Positions 1 through 10,382 of a DNA stretch of 64,000 nucleotides are shown piece by piece. Where the stretch lies: positions 2,046,001 through 2,110,000 of the forward strand of contig NW_020194628.1 in the NCBI RefSeq assembly GCF_002865645.1. The letters run 5' to 3'. Under the pieces are notes generated by a model, which saw only the letters and a list, made by a program, of their open reading frames with translations, was not told the origin of the DNA and searched no databases. Position 1 is the stretch's first letter. Every line of letters begins with the position of its first letter. Made by a program: the position numbers and the translations under genes. This stretch comes from Hyaloscypha bicolor E (taxonomy: Eukaryota; Ascomycota; Leotiomycetes; Helotiales; Hyaloscyphaceae).

Positions 1-1043
1 AGGTCGCCTGCTAGCGCTTTCTCTGCCCACCACTTGACCTCTGCCTCCCATTCGACCCTCTCCTCCCTCTCCCCCACCTCACTACCCAGGAACCTTTGTA
101 AGAAGTGTCTCCTTTCAGCCCTCTCGCGTTTAACCACCTCCATCTTCGCCGGGGTTCTTTGTCCCTCCTCCGGTCCCCAAGCTTGTATAGTTTCCCACTC
201 AATCTCCCACTCGCTCTTGTTTTGAAAATACCGCTCCCTTCTATCCAGAATGATCCAACTGGAGAAAAGAAACTCATCTTGCGCGACAAGCAACTTAATT
301 GGAGACATCCGTGGCGCTAAATTCGTATCACACTTGCGCCATTCTTCTGTGAAGGCGCTCCACAAATATGGTTCTATTTTGCGAGGTAAAATAGCCGTAA
401 AAGTCTCCATCTCAGGAAATCGACTCCAAGCTCGGTCGTGACATGCCTCGGCTTTGTTTCGTATGCCATCTACCGTAGCCTCCGATACGAAATCTGCGAT
501 GTGCCTGGGAGATCTGAGGGCCTCCTTGAATGCTCCATGGTCTAGACCCCCGTCCAGAAGTTCTCGTACCTTGGGCCTGTAAGAGCCAGACCCCGGAACC
601 CACCCAGTCGGCGGGCGATCGAGCCTTGCATCGACCACAATCACTTTGTCCTTTTCTGCATTAAATCTCGTGGCATTAAATTCCGTGGCCACCTCGCGCG
701 ATTCTTTACAGGCCAGAAAAATACCAAGTGTTGGAATGCTAGGCACAACTCGTTTTGCGATTTGAAGTTGAGTGTCTGTCTCTCCGTCCTGTTCAACAAA
801 TCACATATTAGCAAATAGACTTTTGTAATTAGCAGATAGAGATACTCTTCCTCGAAGTACAACTGCCCCTGGGTTGCGCTCATATATGCCCGTCTGTTGG
901 TTCTTTACCCGTGGAACATATTCAATACAGAGTTCAAATAATCGCTCTGGAGCAAGCAGCTTCCATATTTTCTGCCTTATTTCGATGGGTAGCTCATTGA
1001 AACGAGCGAAATTGGGAGGGTCCATCGAGGGCGCGCTGGTCAA
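1..1043 (-). CDS. 2EXR-domain (F-box-like) protein, 3' end cut by window edge
   Basis: Two exons: 846-1043 and 1-788, with a 57-bp intron 789-845 (GTATCT...CAG). The N-terminus has the 2EXR/F-box-like signature FNELPIEIRQKIWKLL at about residues 13-28. After the intron the frame continues through the usual second block (GIFLACKESREVATEF). The rest is rich in Glu, Arg and Trp and stays open to base 1, so the C-terminus lies outside the window. 2EXR proteins are a large, mostly uncharacterised fungal family and no substrate can be inferred. The ATG at 1043 is the first in the frame. Confidence 0.75.
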
Positions 1044-1864
1044 TTGTGCGAGACGAGTTAGAAGATACGGACGATTGTTGGAATCGAAGGAGATCTTAGC
1101 ACGTCACAGGTATTTTAGGCGGGCAGCTTATTAACCAATATGCGCTGTATTTTTTTTTTTTAGCGATATTAGGCCTAACACCGCCTTTATGGCAGAATCG
1201 CTAAATGTGGCTCGCTTACTAGAAGTATCCACTAGCCAACCGCCCAATAAAAAATTTAACTGCCTGTTAAGAAAAATTATTATCCTGAATGTAAGGGCAA
1301 TCCCGATAAGCTCCCTAAAGTAGTGAGGCTTTAAATAGTTTATAACCATTATCTCGACCAACATAAGAAGAAATTAATATGCTAAGTTACTAGGGAGTAT
1401 AGAGTTCGTTAGGAAATACTTTAAGATCGAATCAAGGGAGTAATACCAACGAATCGGTTACCGCTTTGGACTATCGTGCTCCAATCAGTACTCTTCAGCA
1501 GTGTTGATCTAGAGGTCAACCCCAACAATGAACCCGTCGAGGACAAGGAAGTTGATGGTTCTCCCCGTCATTCGAAGCGTTGTAGGCAAGTACCAAAGGA
1601 AAATCCAAGAGTCTCTAAGCCAAAGGCCCCCAAACCCAAATTCCAGGAGCCAAAGGAGGGATGAAGAGGAAATGGAGGATGGTACCGGTAGATACCGAAG
1701 AAGAATTCTTGAGATTTTCTCTGCGCACAGACGAATGGAACGATCTTGGCATAGGGCGGTCATGAATGGTATTCTCAAGTCATTCCTGTAGTTTTGCTTT
1801 TCTTTCGTTTGCCTCCCCTCTACCTCTCCCGTACTTGTGCGTGGAGGTATTTCCATTCTATAAA
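1044..1864. other. AT-rich spacer with weak ORFs
   Basis: Bases 1100-1440 are AT-rich and carry only broken frames, as expected of decayed transposon DNA. Bases 1476-1800 hold overlapping short plus-strand ORFs rich in Lys and Pro. They could be remnants of a small gene, but no start, splice pattern or family was recognised. Confidence 0.4.
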
Positions 1865-3603
1865 TCAAATTCTCAATCCTGATGACCGCAAAATTTGGAG
1901 GACGTTACTAGCTAGATAACCGCTTCCTGCCACAAGAACCTCAGCTCGTTTATACTTCTCTTGGATCAGACGGACAGCGGCTTTTGTTGTGTGTACTACT
2001 ATAGTATCTCCCGATCCACCAAGTTCTTTCCATGTCGTAGAGTTGGCTCTCTGGGCATCGAGGGAAGATACAGCCTTCCTATCTATCCGAAAGTCGATCA
2101 AATCTTTCCAGGTATTAGATCATAACGATACGTAAGGAGGGCTCATACCGGATTTCTCCTTTCCAATTTCGTCCAATTGGTCTGTACAAAAGACCACGCC
2201 TTGGAGCACTACGGGAGTGTCTGCGCATAGGGCTTCGTGAATGATTTGAAGCAGAGGAACTGGATCCCTAGGCGACACTTTGCTGAAGTTTTGATTAAAC
2301 AGCAATACTCGGGGTGCAGTAATATGTCTACGAATACTGTGAGAAGAAAACCGGAGAGTCGGAGGGGTGCTTACCTCTTCGAATGTTGAACACTTTTGAA
2401 CCATGAGAGAGCCTCCCTAAGACTGATATCATTCACCGCGCTGCTAATAAACCAGGTGTTATCTCCATCCTCAACGACTTGAGATCTTCCTAGCAATACT
2501 ACATCCTGCACACTACGGGCAATGTCAGCCGTCACCGAAAACCCTGGATTTTCCGACCTTAAGAGCGTCTCCGCCAAAAATATTGCAAGAGCAAGATTGG
2601 ACCTCTGGTAAGGCATATCTGGATCCACCTTCGCTCCTGATTCGATGGCCCTTCGGTCCGTAATAACCTGCAGTTCGCCAGCCACACGCTTTTCTTCTGC
2701 CCTCTCCCGTAATACATTTAATACAGCCTGATCTTGTACCACAGTACCTGCAACTGAACCTGATTTGAAGATTCCCGCTTTGTGCCAGGCTATTTTTTCA
2801 ACGGTATCTCCGAGGACATGAACGTGATCGATTCCAATACTTGTGATGCCGGTGGCCACCGGGTGAGGGAAAACATTGGTCGAATCCATTTCGCCTCCCA
2901 TTCCAGTCTCAATAACGGCCACATCAACCTCCTCCAAGAAAATGGATATTCCCAGCAACGACATGAATGCGGGAAACCTTGGTTTCATCAAGCCCAGCTT
3001 GCTAGAAAGCGACTGAATCTTAGTGTCAAGCATTCGAACGTGATATGAGAAGACCGGCTTAGAGATCTTCTTATTGTTGATGAGAATCCGTTCGCGGACG
3101 TCGAGTTTGTGAGGGGAGGTCAAAGTACCGATGTTCTGGGGATATCCCTTAATCCTTTGATGCTCAACCAACATCCGGGTAATGTAAATACATATCGTTC
3201 CCTTCCCTTTCGTCCCCGCAATATGGATCACCTTAGGTCTCCGAAGACGATCAACCTATTAGCGGTTAGTATAGACGGAGATGTGAAGGAGCCCCGAGTA
3301 CATCAAAACCGAGATTGTTGAGCCAAATCTTAGTCCTTTCTCTCGCAGGCTCGTCCGGAGGGGCTGAGGGATAACGCTGGTATCGATTGAGGATGGCTAA
3401 TGCCCCCTCATTAGGGTTAGCGAGAGCTGTGGATATCTGTTCGGTTCAATTACCTCGTATTCAGCATCTTCCGTAGCCACCTCTGCGCCGGTTGCCACAT
3501 CTCCCACCCCTCTTGACAATAGTCGGAGGGAAGGCACGAGTCTTCCAACAGTGAAATTGTAGGAAAGAAAGGGACGACAGCTTGGCGACTTGAAAAGCTG
3601 CAT
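1865..3603 (-). CDS. Folylpolyglutamate synthase-like (Mur-ligase fold) protein
   Basis: Five exons fit: 3454-3603, 3302-3406, 2375-3255, 2149-2327 and 1865-2103, with four 45-47 bp introns (acceptors at 3256 and 2328 chosen for frame and branch point). They give 517 aa. The ATP-binding loop HIAGTKGKGT follows about 90 residues of N-terminal sequence. Then come TSPHKLDVRERI, the GGEMDSTNV block, IDHVHVLGDT and the carbamylated-lysine region IAWHKAGIFK, in the FPGS/Met7 order. Members add glutamates to reduced folates in cytosol and mitochondria. The first 50 residues are Ser/Arg-rich and could be a mitochondrial presequence. The sequence is more divergent than a housekeeping Met7 would be, so it may be a second paralog. 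Confidence 0.85.
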
Positions 3604-4349
3604 CGTGACGTTCCGGTTTCCCTGGTTTGTTGCATCAGAGCGTTGCGATGTCGCGCGAAAAATCTGGGTGGTTTGGCGTTGAATTATCGATGCCTAAGGC
3701 CCCCAAAGCTTACCTAAATTACAGGGCTTTTTGGTTCCCCTCTTGCATAAATTATGCATAAATTATATATGGCAGAGGTCCTTGCCATTCCGAAAAAGAG
3801 GCTAAAAGATTTAGCAGGAAGAGTTCCTCAGGTCATTTTCGACATTTAGAGAGCATCGTGATGTACGGCCACAGAACGTGCTACGGAATCCCGAGAGTAC
3901 AAATGTGCACGTCGCAAATTCCCGACCGAAAGCGTAACCGTCGAATGATGGAGCGAGTCCAGCCCAAATCTTTAGTCCGGCATATAGCAAATAACAAACT
4001 TATAATTCATATAAGTCAAATGCGAGAGAAGTTTATTATAATTTAGACTACTATTGAGATATCTCTTTTACGATCTCCGAGTCCATTCTCCGACCGTAGT
4101 ACCCATTTATCTGCCCGACTCTCCCATCGTTATGGACTGTTTTACTATAGCGTATTCGATACCAGGAGCTGCTTCGCTAGAGTCGATCAAGATTTAACTG
4201 ACTTTACCCTCCCTCGTTGCAATTTGGATTACGATACCGATATTGATATTATTAATATGCCCGCGAAATTTAAAAGCCGTTTGCGTAATGGTTGAAATTG
4301 GAGGGGTTGAAGTTGGAGACCAAAGTCTGTATGAGTGAGACGGAAAAGG
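3604..4349. other. AT-rich intergenic stretch
   Basis: No supported gene. It contains the shared promoter side of the FPGS-like gene and AT-rich DNA (3720-4060) with many TpA steps. Confidence 0.5.
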
Positions 4350-4492
4350 TATAGTAGAATTCGAAATCGGCTTCAGTTCCAACTCTTAATGATTTTATTT
4401 TGACCCACATTTTATGCGGCACTAACTATTTATGGCTAGACTCATTCAAGACACCGCACTCGCTTAATTCCCTGCTCTAGATGTCATGTGGA
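4350..4492 (+). repeat. Left arm of ~110-130 bp inverted repeat
   Basis: Bases 4359-4490 reappear in inverted orientation at about 6388-6500. Shared blocks include TTCGAAATCGGCTTCAGTT at the outer end, AATNNATTTTATTTTG in the middle, and CGCTTAATTCCCTGCTCT followed by GATGTCATGTG at the inner end. A related plus-orientation copy of the outer 85 bases lies at 34158-34245. Confidence 0.8.
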
Positions 4493-6131
4493 CTCAGGCT
4501 GCAGGCCATCGACCTCGAAATCCTCCTCATCTGCTACTCACCTCGACAGGCTATCTTCATCGATATCAAACATCAACGATAACACGCTGATCCGAGGCGA
4601 AACGTATGCCTGTGAGGCATGTGTGAGAGGTCATCGTGTTCGCAATTACCAGCACTCCGATAGACCGTTGCGCCACATCAACAGAATGGTAGGTTTTTCT
4701 TGTCAGCCTACTCAGCCTTCTGCTGAACTTTCTTCTACAGGGCCGACCACTCTCACAGTGCGCCCTCTGTCGAACTTTACCCCAGTCAGGCTCCAAGGGG
4801 CCCTGTACACATGGAAGGGGAGATTCACAGGGTTCTAATCTTTCACAAACTTACTCCAGCCTGCATCTCGAGGAATCTACTTCCTCATCTGAAACTGACG
4901 GCGAATTCTCGGAGGGTGTTGAGGACGAAATCTCTGAGGACGTAGGTCTTCAAGCAGAATCGGATAAGGAAATTCTAGAAAGGGCAGACTTGTTCGCTCA
5001 ACTCCCATTTGCTCAATCTGAATCATTGAGTGATTTAAGCCGCACACTGAACAATATCGAACCCAACACCTCGCAGCCAGCCTGGAGACTTCGAGTACTC
5101 CGGGAATTGAAGGCGTACTTCTCCTGCTTCTCGCCATCGACGCCCCCCATCCCGCCAGGGAAAACAAGGGTGACCTGGCAATGTGTGAGTAATGTTGCAA
5201 GTCTATACTCTGCTTCTGGCTGACTTTAAAATAGGTATGCGGGGCAGAGCTTCACGACGACTACACCGAGCTCAGAACCGGCGCCGCAAGAGAGCTTGAA
5301 AGCTTTCTGAGACGTTCATCACATAGTCTCCGTAGAAATCTGCAATTTTCTTGGAAGGAAAACATCAAACGAGTTGGAGGACTACTGAAAATAACCTTGA
5401 CCACGGGACAGAAGCTTGGAATTGGGAGGGCAGCTCAAGCACCAGGGCTGGTTAACACCGAATGTGCAACTCGCACTCCTGCCCACTCTGCATCAGACGT
5501 TTCCTACCTCCTCATATGTCACAGTGCGGCAGCGGGGCAAGAGGTACTCAAACTTCGGCAGCTAGATATCTGTGATATCGACAGCGACAAGAAACTATTT
5601 GAGTTTCTCAGTAAGGAGTACAGCAACATTCGGAAACGATGGTGGTCCTGGATTTCATTCTGGACACTTCAAAATATCAAGTTCGCTAGATTTGAACTGT
5701 ATGAGAACGAATTTGTGGACATCAGAAAGCCGGATGAAGTTCCTCCACCAAATCGGGATCACGAGTACCGGCATGGACCTCCCAACCCACCGGAATTACA
5801 ACCACCACTTGGATCAAACTTGCTCATGCATTCCTTTATCCATCCCGAAAAGATTGGATGCGGGAAGAGACGCCTAAGGCAAATTCCACGAAGACTCAAA
5901 GAGAGGCTATCACTCGCTGAGGATGATCAGGACAATATTGGCTGGGGCCTTCAATTCGTCGAGGGTTGGAATCGCAAAAGGCTTGTTGCGATTGTCTCAA
6001 CTGGGATAGCGAGTTTGCTTATCCCGATTATATTCCCTGCCCTGGATCATAATATCCAGAAGGCCGCCGCTATTTCGAGCTTTATGCTGTCGTTAGTCAC
6101 CCTCCGCATCGCGGCCTTAAATTCGTCTTAA
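4488..6131 (+). CDS. Degenerate copper-fist protein with C-terminal membrane segment
   Basis: Exons 4488-4688, 4741-5184 and 5235-6131 (introns 52 and 50 bp), up to 513 aa. Residues ~40-65 match the copper-fist DNA-binding module (YACEACVRGHRV...HSDRPLRHIN) and continue after intron 1 as GRPLSQCALCR. A zinc-ligand Cys is replaced by Tyr (RNYQH, normally xCQH), and the later H and CxC ligands are not recognisable. After an acidic Ser/Glu linker, exon 3 carries a family-typical block (CGAELHDDYTELRTGAAREL). It then has a long conserved fungal region and two closely spaced hydrophobic helices near the C-terminus. No in-frame ATG lies between the stop at 4437 and the domain, so the GTG at 4488 is only a placeholder: the start is lost or in an unseen exon. 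The gene sits exactly inside an inverted repeat. Confidence 0.7.
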
Positions 6132-6387
6132 TATAGGAAGTGATGGGAGGAATGACTCGTATGCAAAGAGAGTTTTCCTCAGCTTCATTTTTTGCTGTCA
6201 ATTGCAAGGACGTGGACATGCCTGAAGTTGAATCGCTCAAGTACTGCTCAAGCACGTTTGGGCAGCCTCCACGCCTTCACAATCATCAAGAGAAACTATC
6301 TGTCAGCCGAATTGGTAGTTGTTGGCACGTGCTAGAGCACAATAAGTCAGCAGCTTATTCGCCGACATCGTCAAATCCTCAGACAGA

Positions 6388-6506
6388 AGTTCACATGACA
6401 TCCAGAGCAGGGAATTAAGCGAAGGCCCAAATTATGCGCCGTAGAAAATATGGGTCCAAAATAAAATTTATTGAGTGTTCGAAACTGAAGCCGATTTCGA
6501 ACTTTA
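6388..6506 (-). repeat. Right arm of inverted repeat
   Basis: The reverse complement of this stretch matches 4350-4492. Together the arms bracket a ~2.1-kb unit holding only the copper-fist gene and a short 3' spacer. Confidence 0.8.
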
Positions 6507-6523
6507 CTGTAGTTGGCAAATCT

Positions 6524-6853
6524 TTATAGCGCTTGAGGGGTCAACATTGGTTGTTTGACCACAAGCAAAAGATTCATCTTGTCGTTCAAGGCATGATAGT
6601 CCCATGTGTGTAGAGCCCTATGAAACCGTCGAATATCCTTCCCAATAACTGACACAGTGCCACCACTCTCCTTCATTCTCTCCACCCAGATGTCATCCGA
6701 AAATACGCATCGGAACAAATTCAAGTACTTCGATCTTTCCCAAGCCGTTGTCGTGATTCGAGCCGCAAGGACCAGCAATACGACATCGACCGGCTTCAAC
6801 ATTGAAAGGATCGTCCTCCTGACTGGCTCAAAATCCGAAAGAACGCGCCACAT
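6524..6853 (-). CDS. Short F-box-like protein, possibly truncated
   Basis: About 109 aa from the ATG at 6853; the frame is open a few codons further upstream. It begins RTILSMLKPVDVVLLVLAA, then AWERSKYLNLFRCVF and SGGTVSVIGKD. This order of a helix-rich F-box-like start and a TVxxIGKD block is seen in a fungal family of unknown function whose members are usually longer. No acceptable upstream exon was found, so the gene may be a 5'- or 3'-truncated copy. Confidence 0.45.
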   Translation of the reverse strand: MWRVLSDFEPVRRTILSMLKPVDVVLLVLAARITTTAWERSKYLNLFRCVFSDDIWVERMKESGGTVSVIGKDIRRFHRALHTWDYHALNDKMNLLLVVKQPMLTPQAL

Positions 6854-6862
6854 ACAGTTCAA

Positions 6863-7537
6863 ATGTGGTTAGGATGCACAAAGTCCAAGACTCCCCTTGA
6901 AATTCACAAATGCTGCACCAAACGGAAACCCAAAACCGTTATTTCGGTAAACAATCACTGTGGCCCGACCGGAAGACAGACAACGCATATTGGGCTGTTG
7001 TTGGGTTTGAAAGGACCGGAGGATTGTTTTTAATGCGCCATTCAGTTGCTGGGATTGAGGTGATTTCAGAAAGCGGTGCCCATGGGAAAAGGGGCTGGAG
7101 AGAGATCTGTACGAAGGTCGGTGTTGGGCAGAGACGGATTTCGTTGGGGGGGGGGGTTCAGCGATGGGAGAAACAAAAAGGCCGGATTGCTTCAATTCGG
7201 AAATATCACGAGAACATTTCCCAGCAGGAGGTTGATATTGCGAATCTCGTTACCAGGAGGGACGTGCGAGACTTGAGTTGTTGAATGTTGTAGCAAAATG
7301 AGTGCTGGAATTCACAAAGTGCTCACAACTTGTTTCTGCCCAATGTTGGGGAGTGCAGTATATGAAAGCGCAAAGTGGATGGGGCAAGGAGCCAGGAATT
7401 CATTTTCGAGCTGTGATAGAATTGATCAAGATGCAGTATTATATGAACTTAGTTGGGAATTAGCTGGACAACAAAAATCTTCAATATGCTTCAACAAAGT
7501 AAATTACTGCATATGATGTAAATGGTCCTCCAACAAC
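6863..7537. other. Spacer without supported gene
   Basis: ORFs on both strands overlap at 6870-7284, but none has a recognisable domain or splice structure. A run of ten G starts at about 7146. Confidence 0.4.
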
Positions 7538-8424
7538 CTACCGGGTAACCTGTCCTCCATTCAGTGCGCAGTGTTCCTTCCAATATGGCTCAGTCCAGGC
7601 TGCATAAAGCAGGTACATTATCAGAGTAACCAGTGTAGTAGTTGCCGTAGCAGCAGCGGTCACGACAGATATTATGGACCAGGTACCGCGTTGGGTCGTA
7701 TACACATTAACCAAAGTTGTGATCAAGCCAATGGTAGAATTTATCAGACCAGGTCTACCCTTGTAAACATCGTATAACTGTGGGACTGAGAAGATACTTA
7801 CAAGAAAATTCGATCTCCTAGCCAAATATAATTCTGATTTTGCCCCCACCAGAGCCATAATAAACCAGAAGCTCCACAAACACAGCATGAACCTGCTACC
7901 CACAATACTGGGATATTCTGGGTCGCGCTAATTACAGCCTTCCCAGCCTTGCCGATGCCATCAAGCGCACGAGAGTTACGGATTGATGCGAATGTGGCGG
8001 GAAGTACGATAAAGCTAACAAGGAGGAGCCAAGCGAACAGACCGGCAAGCATATTTGCGTATACTATTTTGGATACCTCAATTTTCACTCGTATCAAATC
8101 GTTCGCCAATACAGGTTGAGGCTCCGAGTCTTGAGAATTGGGGCCCGGACGTTCTTGGTGAAGAATGGCGGGACACTTCCGACTACAGAGCGATGGAGAT
8201 GATCTACTTCGACGCGGACTTTTGTTGTTCTCAACAAAGTGAAGATCAGGGGGATCTTGAAGTGAAAGAGGGGATATTTGAGAATAAGTCGAATGGGCGG
8301 GAGAACCTGACATGGCGACGAGACCTGGTCTTCCGCAACCTAAGGAGAGCAGGAAGGTTCTTTTATCCCTAGACGAATGGGCAAAAAGCGACTGGGTACT
8401 ATCCGGTACATGGCTCTTTGCCAT
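7538..8424 (-). CDS. Putative integral membrane protein (about 4 TM helices)
   Basis: Exon 1 7802-8424 and exon 2 7538-7754, joined across a 47-bp intron (donor GTAAGT at 7801, acceptor TAG at 7755) that restores frame. The N-terminal ~110 residues are polar and Ser/Pro-rich. They are followed by hydrophobic helices around AGLFAWLLLVSFIVLPATF and a Cys/Trp-rich segment. Exon 2 has an INSTIGLITTLVNVYTTQRG motif and a last helix (TLVTLIMYLLYAAW). This TLVNVYTxQRG arrangement is common in a fungal membrane family of unknown function. Translation could instead start at the ATG at 8313 (242 aa). Confidence 0.65.
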
Positions 8425-9048
8425 GTCAGTAAGTTGAAAGAGCCATTTTTGGAGGTTGCCAAAAGGTGCGGGTTTTAATATCCTGACGCCAAACAGACCA
8501 CCTCATCCAATTTTGGCGCTGACACCTAGCGCACGGAGTTGCTTCCCACAATGGCGCCAAGTCTTGATAGGTGCACAAGACGCAGTGGCATTCCGCAACC
8601 TTTAACGTAGGTACCCAGGTAGTACAAAATACACTGCTTACGGGGAACTACGGTATCAACGCCAAAAATAGACAGGGAGCGAAGCCGATTTTGCAAGTGA
8701 TTGTATCCAAAAATATTCAGAGCGCCTGGTAGACGAATATATGAAGGTATAATGGAATGGAGGGGAGCTGGGACTAAAAATGGATGCGGCAAAAAGCGGC
8801 GGTAGCCAAAAAAATCCCTCGAAATCCGGCATCCTGGTATCAAAAATGTCCACGCAACTCGGGAACCCCTACATATTGTTCTACCATGCAAATGGTTCAA
8901 ATCACCTTATAGCAGTCTGAGTTAATAGGAAATAAGCGCAAGAGAGTTGAATAAACGCATTATAGGCAGTATAGGGGCGTTGAGCTACAAGGTACGGAAC
9001 AACCTAACCACCACCACAAACGGTTTGGTCATTTGTGGAAGCGTCGCG
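8425..9048. other. Intergenic, possible 5' coding extension at its right end
   Basis: No supported gene on either strand. The plus frame of the next ORF is open back to 8947 with no ATG, so an upstream exon cannot be excluded. Confidence 0.4.
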
Positions 9049-9681
9049 ATGATTGAGGAAACTATAACAAAAATCATCCATTTCGCCTACGACAACAAAA
9101 TTTGTGATACCACCAACGTCGTGAACGTGGGCGACAATCATGGAGGAGGTTTCAGGACCGAGATGTATGGCCCTCGCTCTAACTCAAAGGTCTATCCTAA
9201 AGAAGGCTACTCCAACTTTAACCACCGTCCTAAAGCCGACAACGCCAGAGAGATTCAGATTTCGCACTACGAATTCGATGGTCTCAAGGAGACGACCAAA
9301 TACCAGATCATATTCGTATACGACCGAACCATGGGCCCAAATACTCCTCCGGACAGAGCAGCCCTTGATTCTCACTCCAGAATTTGCCAGGCGTTACGTT
9401 TCCTTGGTGTCGGGATATTCGAATATAATAAGAATAGCCTTACAACCCCAGAGGCCCTACTCGCAAACTGGGTGCACGAGTGGAACAAGCTGGCCTTTAA
9501 CTGGTACGAGGCGGAACCAGAAACTGCGAAAAGACTACAAGAACAGGCATCCCGCCGCTGCTGGGGCCTCGATGAACTAATGGCCATTACGGCGATGTGG
9601 ATGCAGGGGAAGGACGAGGACAGGCTACTAGAGCCGGGGAGGAAACTAATAAAGATTGACGACGAGAACAGATTGAATTAA
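9049..9681 (+). CDS. Uncharacterised protein
   Basis: From the first ATG the ORF gives 210 aa; the frame is open upstream to a TTG at 8947. The sequence is mixed alpha/beta in character (KYQIIFVYDRTMGPN; ICQALRFLGVGIFEY; WVHEWNKLAFNWYEAEPE) with a charged C-terminus, and its codon use resembles the neighbouring genes. I do not recognise the family. The gene abuts AT-rich repeat DNA on its 3' side. Confidence 0.5.
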   Translation: MIEETITKIIHFAYDNKICDTTNVVNVGDNHGGGFRTEMYGPRSNSKVYPKEGYSNFNHRPKADNAREIQISHYEFDGLKETTKYQIIFVYDRTMGPNTPPDRAALDSHSRICQALRFLGVGIFEYNKNSLTTPEALLANWVHEWNKLAFNWYEAEPETAKRLQEQASRRCWGLDELMAITAMWMQGKDEDRLLEPGRKLIKIDDENRLN

Positions 9682-9694
9682 TATAACGGGTTTC

Positions 9695-9975
9695 TCACGT
9701 AACGTCCATCCTTACGTGCCGAAAAAACCGGTGTACCGAAAAAAATAATAGGTACTTTGACTTGAAGCATCTTAAAATCTGTGCACAACTTAATATCTTA
9801 TATAATTTTTTATAAGTTATATTCCGTAGCTACTTCTAGACACCTTAAACCCTTTTAATTAGAAAATCGCATATATATCGTCGCCCTTACACTTGATTTG
9901 CAAAGGGTCTCATTTTATAGTATAATAATGTTTCTCTATTAGAACTTTACCACCGAGCTTATACTAACCCTAATA
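9695..9975. repeat. AT-rich dispersed repeat copy (RIP-like)
   Basis: Bases ~9750-9970 align with 59465-59690. Shared blocks include TAGGTACTTYGASTT, CGTCGCCSYCCT and ATAATRRTTTCTYTATTA. The differences are mostly C/T and G/A, as after repeat-induced point mutation. No intact ORF survives. It probably derives from one transposon family. Confidence 0.6.
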
Positions 9976-10382
9976 CTTCTAAAGGAGTCTTATCTGAGCT
10001 CTAAGGCCTTGTCACTATGCAGGAAATAGTCATCAGCCTTGTGGTGCTGTGGCGGGCAAATTCAAGTAAGGTTTGCCACGCGGATCAGTACCTCGGCTGC
10101 CAATTTTGGATTAGTGCGAAAGAGCCCCGCACGTCCCGTAATATTTACGCTGTAATTTCATTATCAAAGCCTTAGGCACAAAGGCCAACAGTGGCTGGAG
10201 GGACTTGGTACTGCCTGGTGCGCCACACCTGGCTTGATCGCCAGCTTAGTCAGCCGCTCTGTGGCAGCTGGTGCTGTCGCCGGCGCTTACCGAATCCCCC
10301 CACCTTTCGACCTTGAACTTGGTCCTTTTCTTGCGCCAGACTACCTCCCATACCTGCCGTACGCTTTCCGGCTCTTTCCACA
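9976..10382. other. Spacer upstream of the Helo-like gene
   Basis: No gene seen. It is GC-balanced compared with the repeat to its left and probably contains the promoter of the gene at 10383. Confidence 0.4.

Noticed and set aside
1131..1364. 77-aa minus ORF as possible tyrosine-recombinase captain remnant
   Set aside because: No recombinase motif (R...HxxR...Y) is visible; only AT-rich DNA.
7140..7160. Run of G as a possible quadruplex
   Set aside because: A single homopolymer run without additional G-tracts; nothing further supports it.
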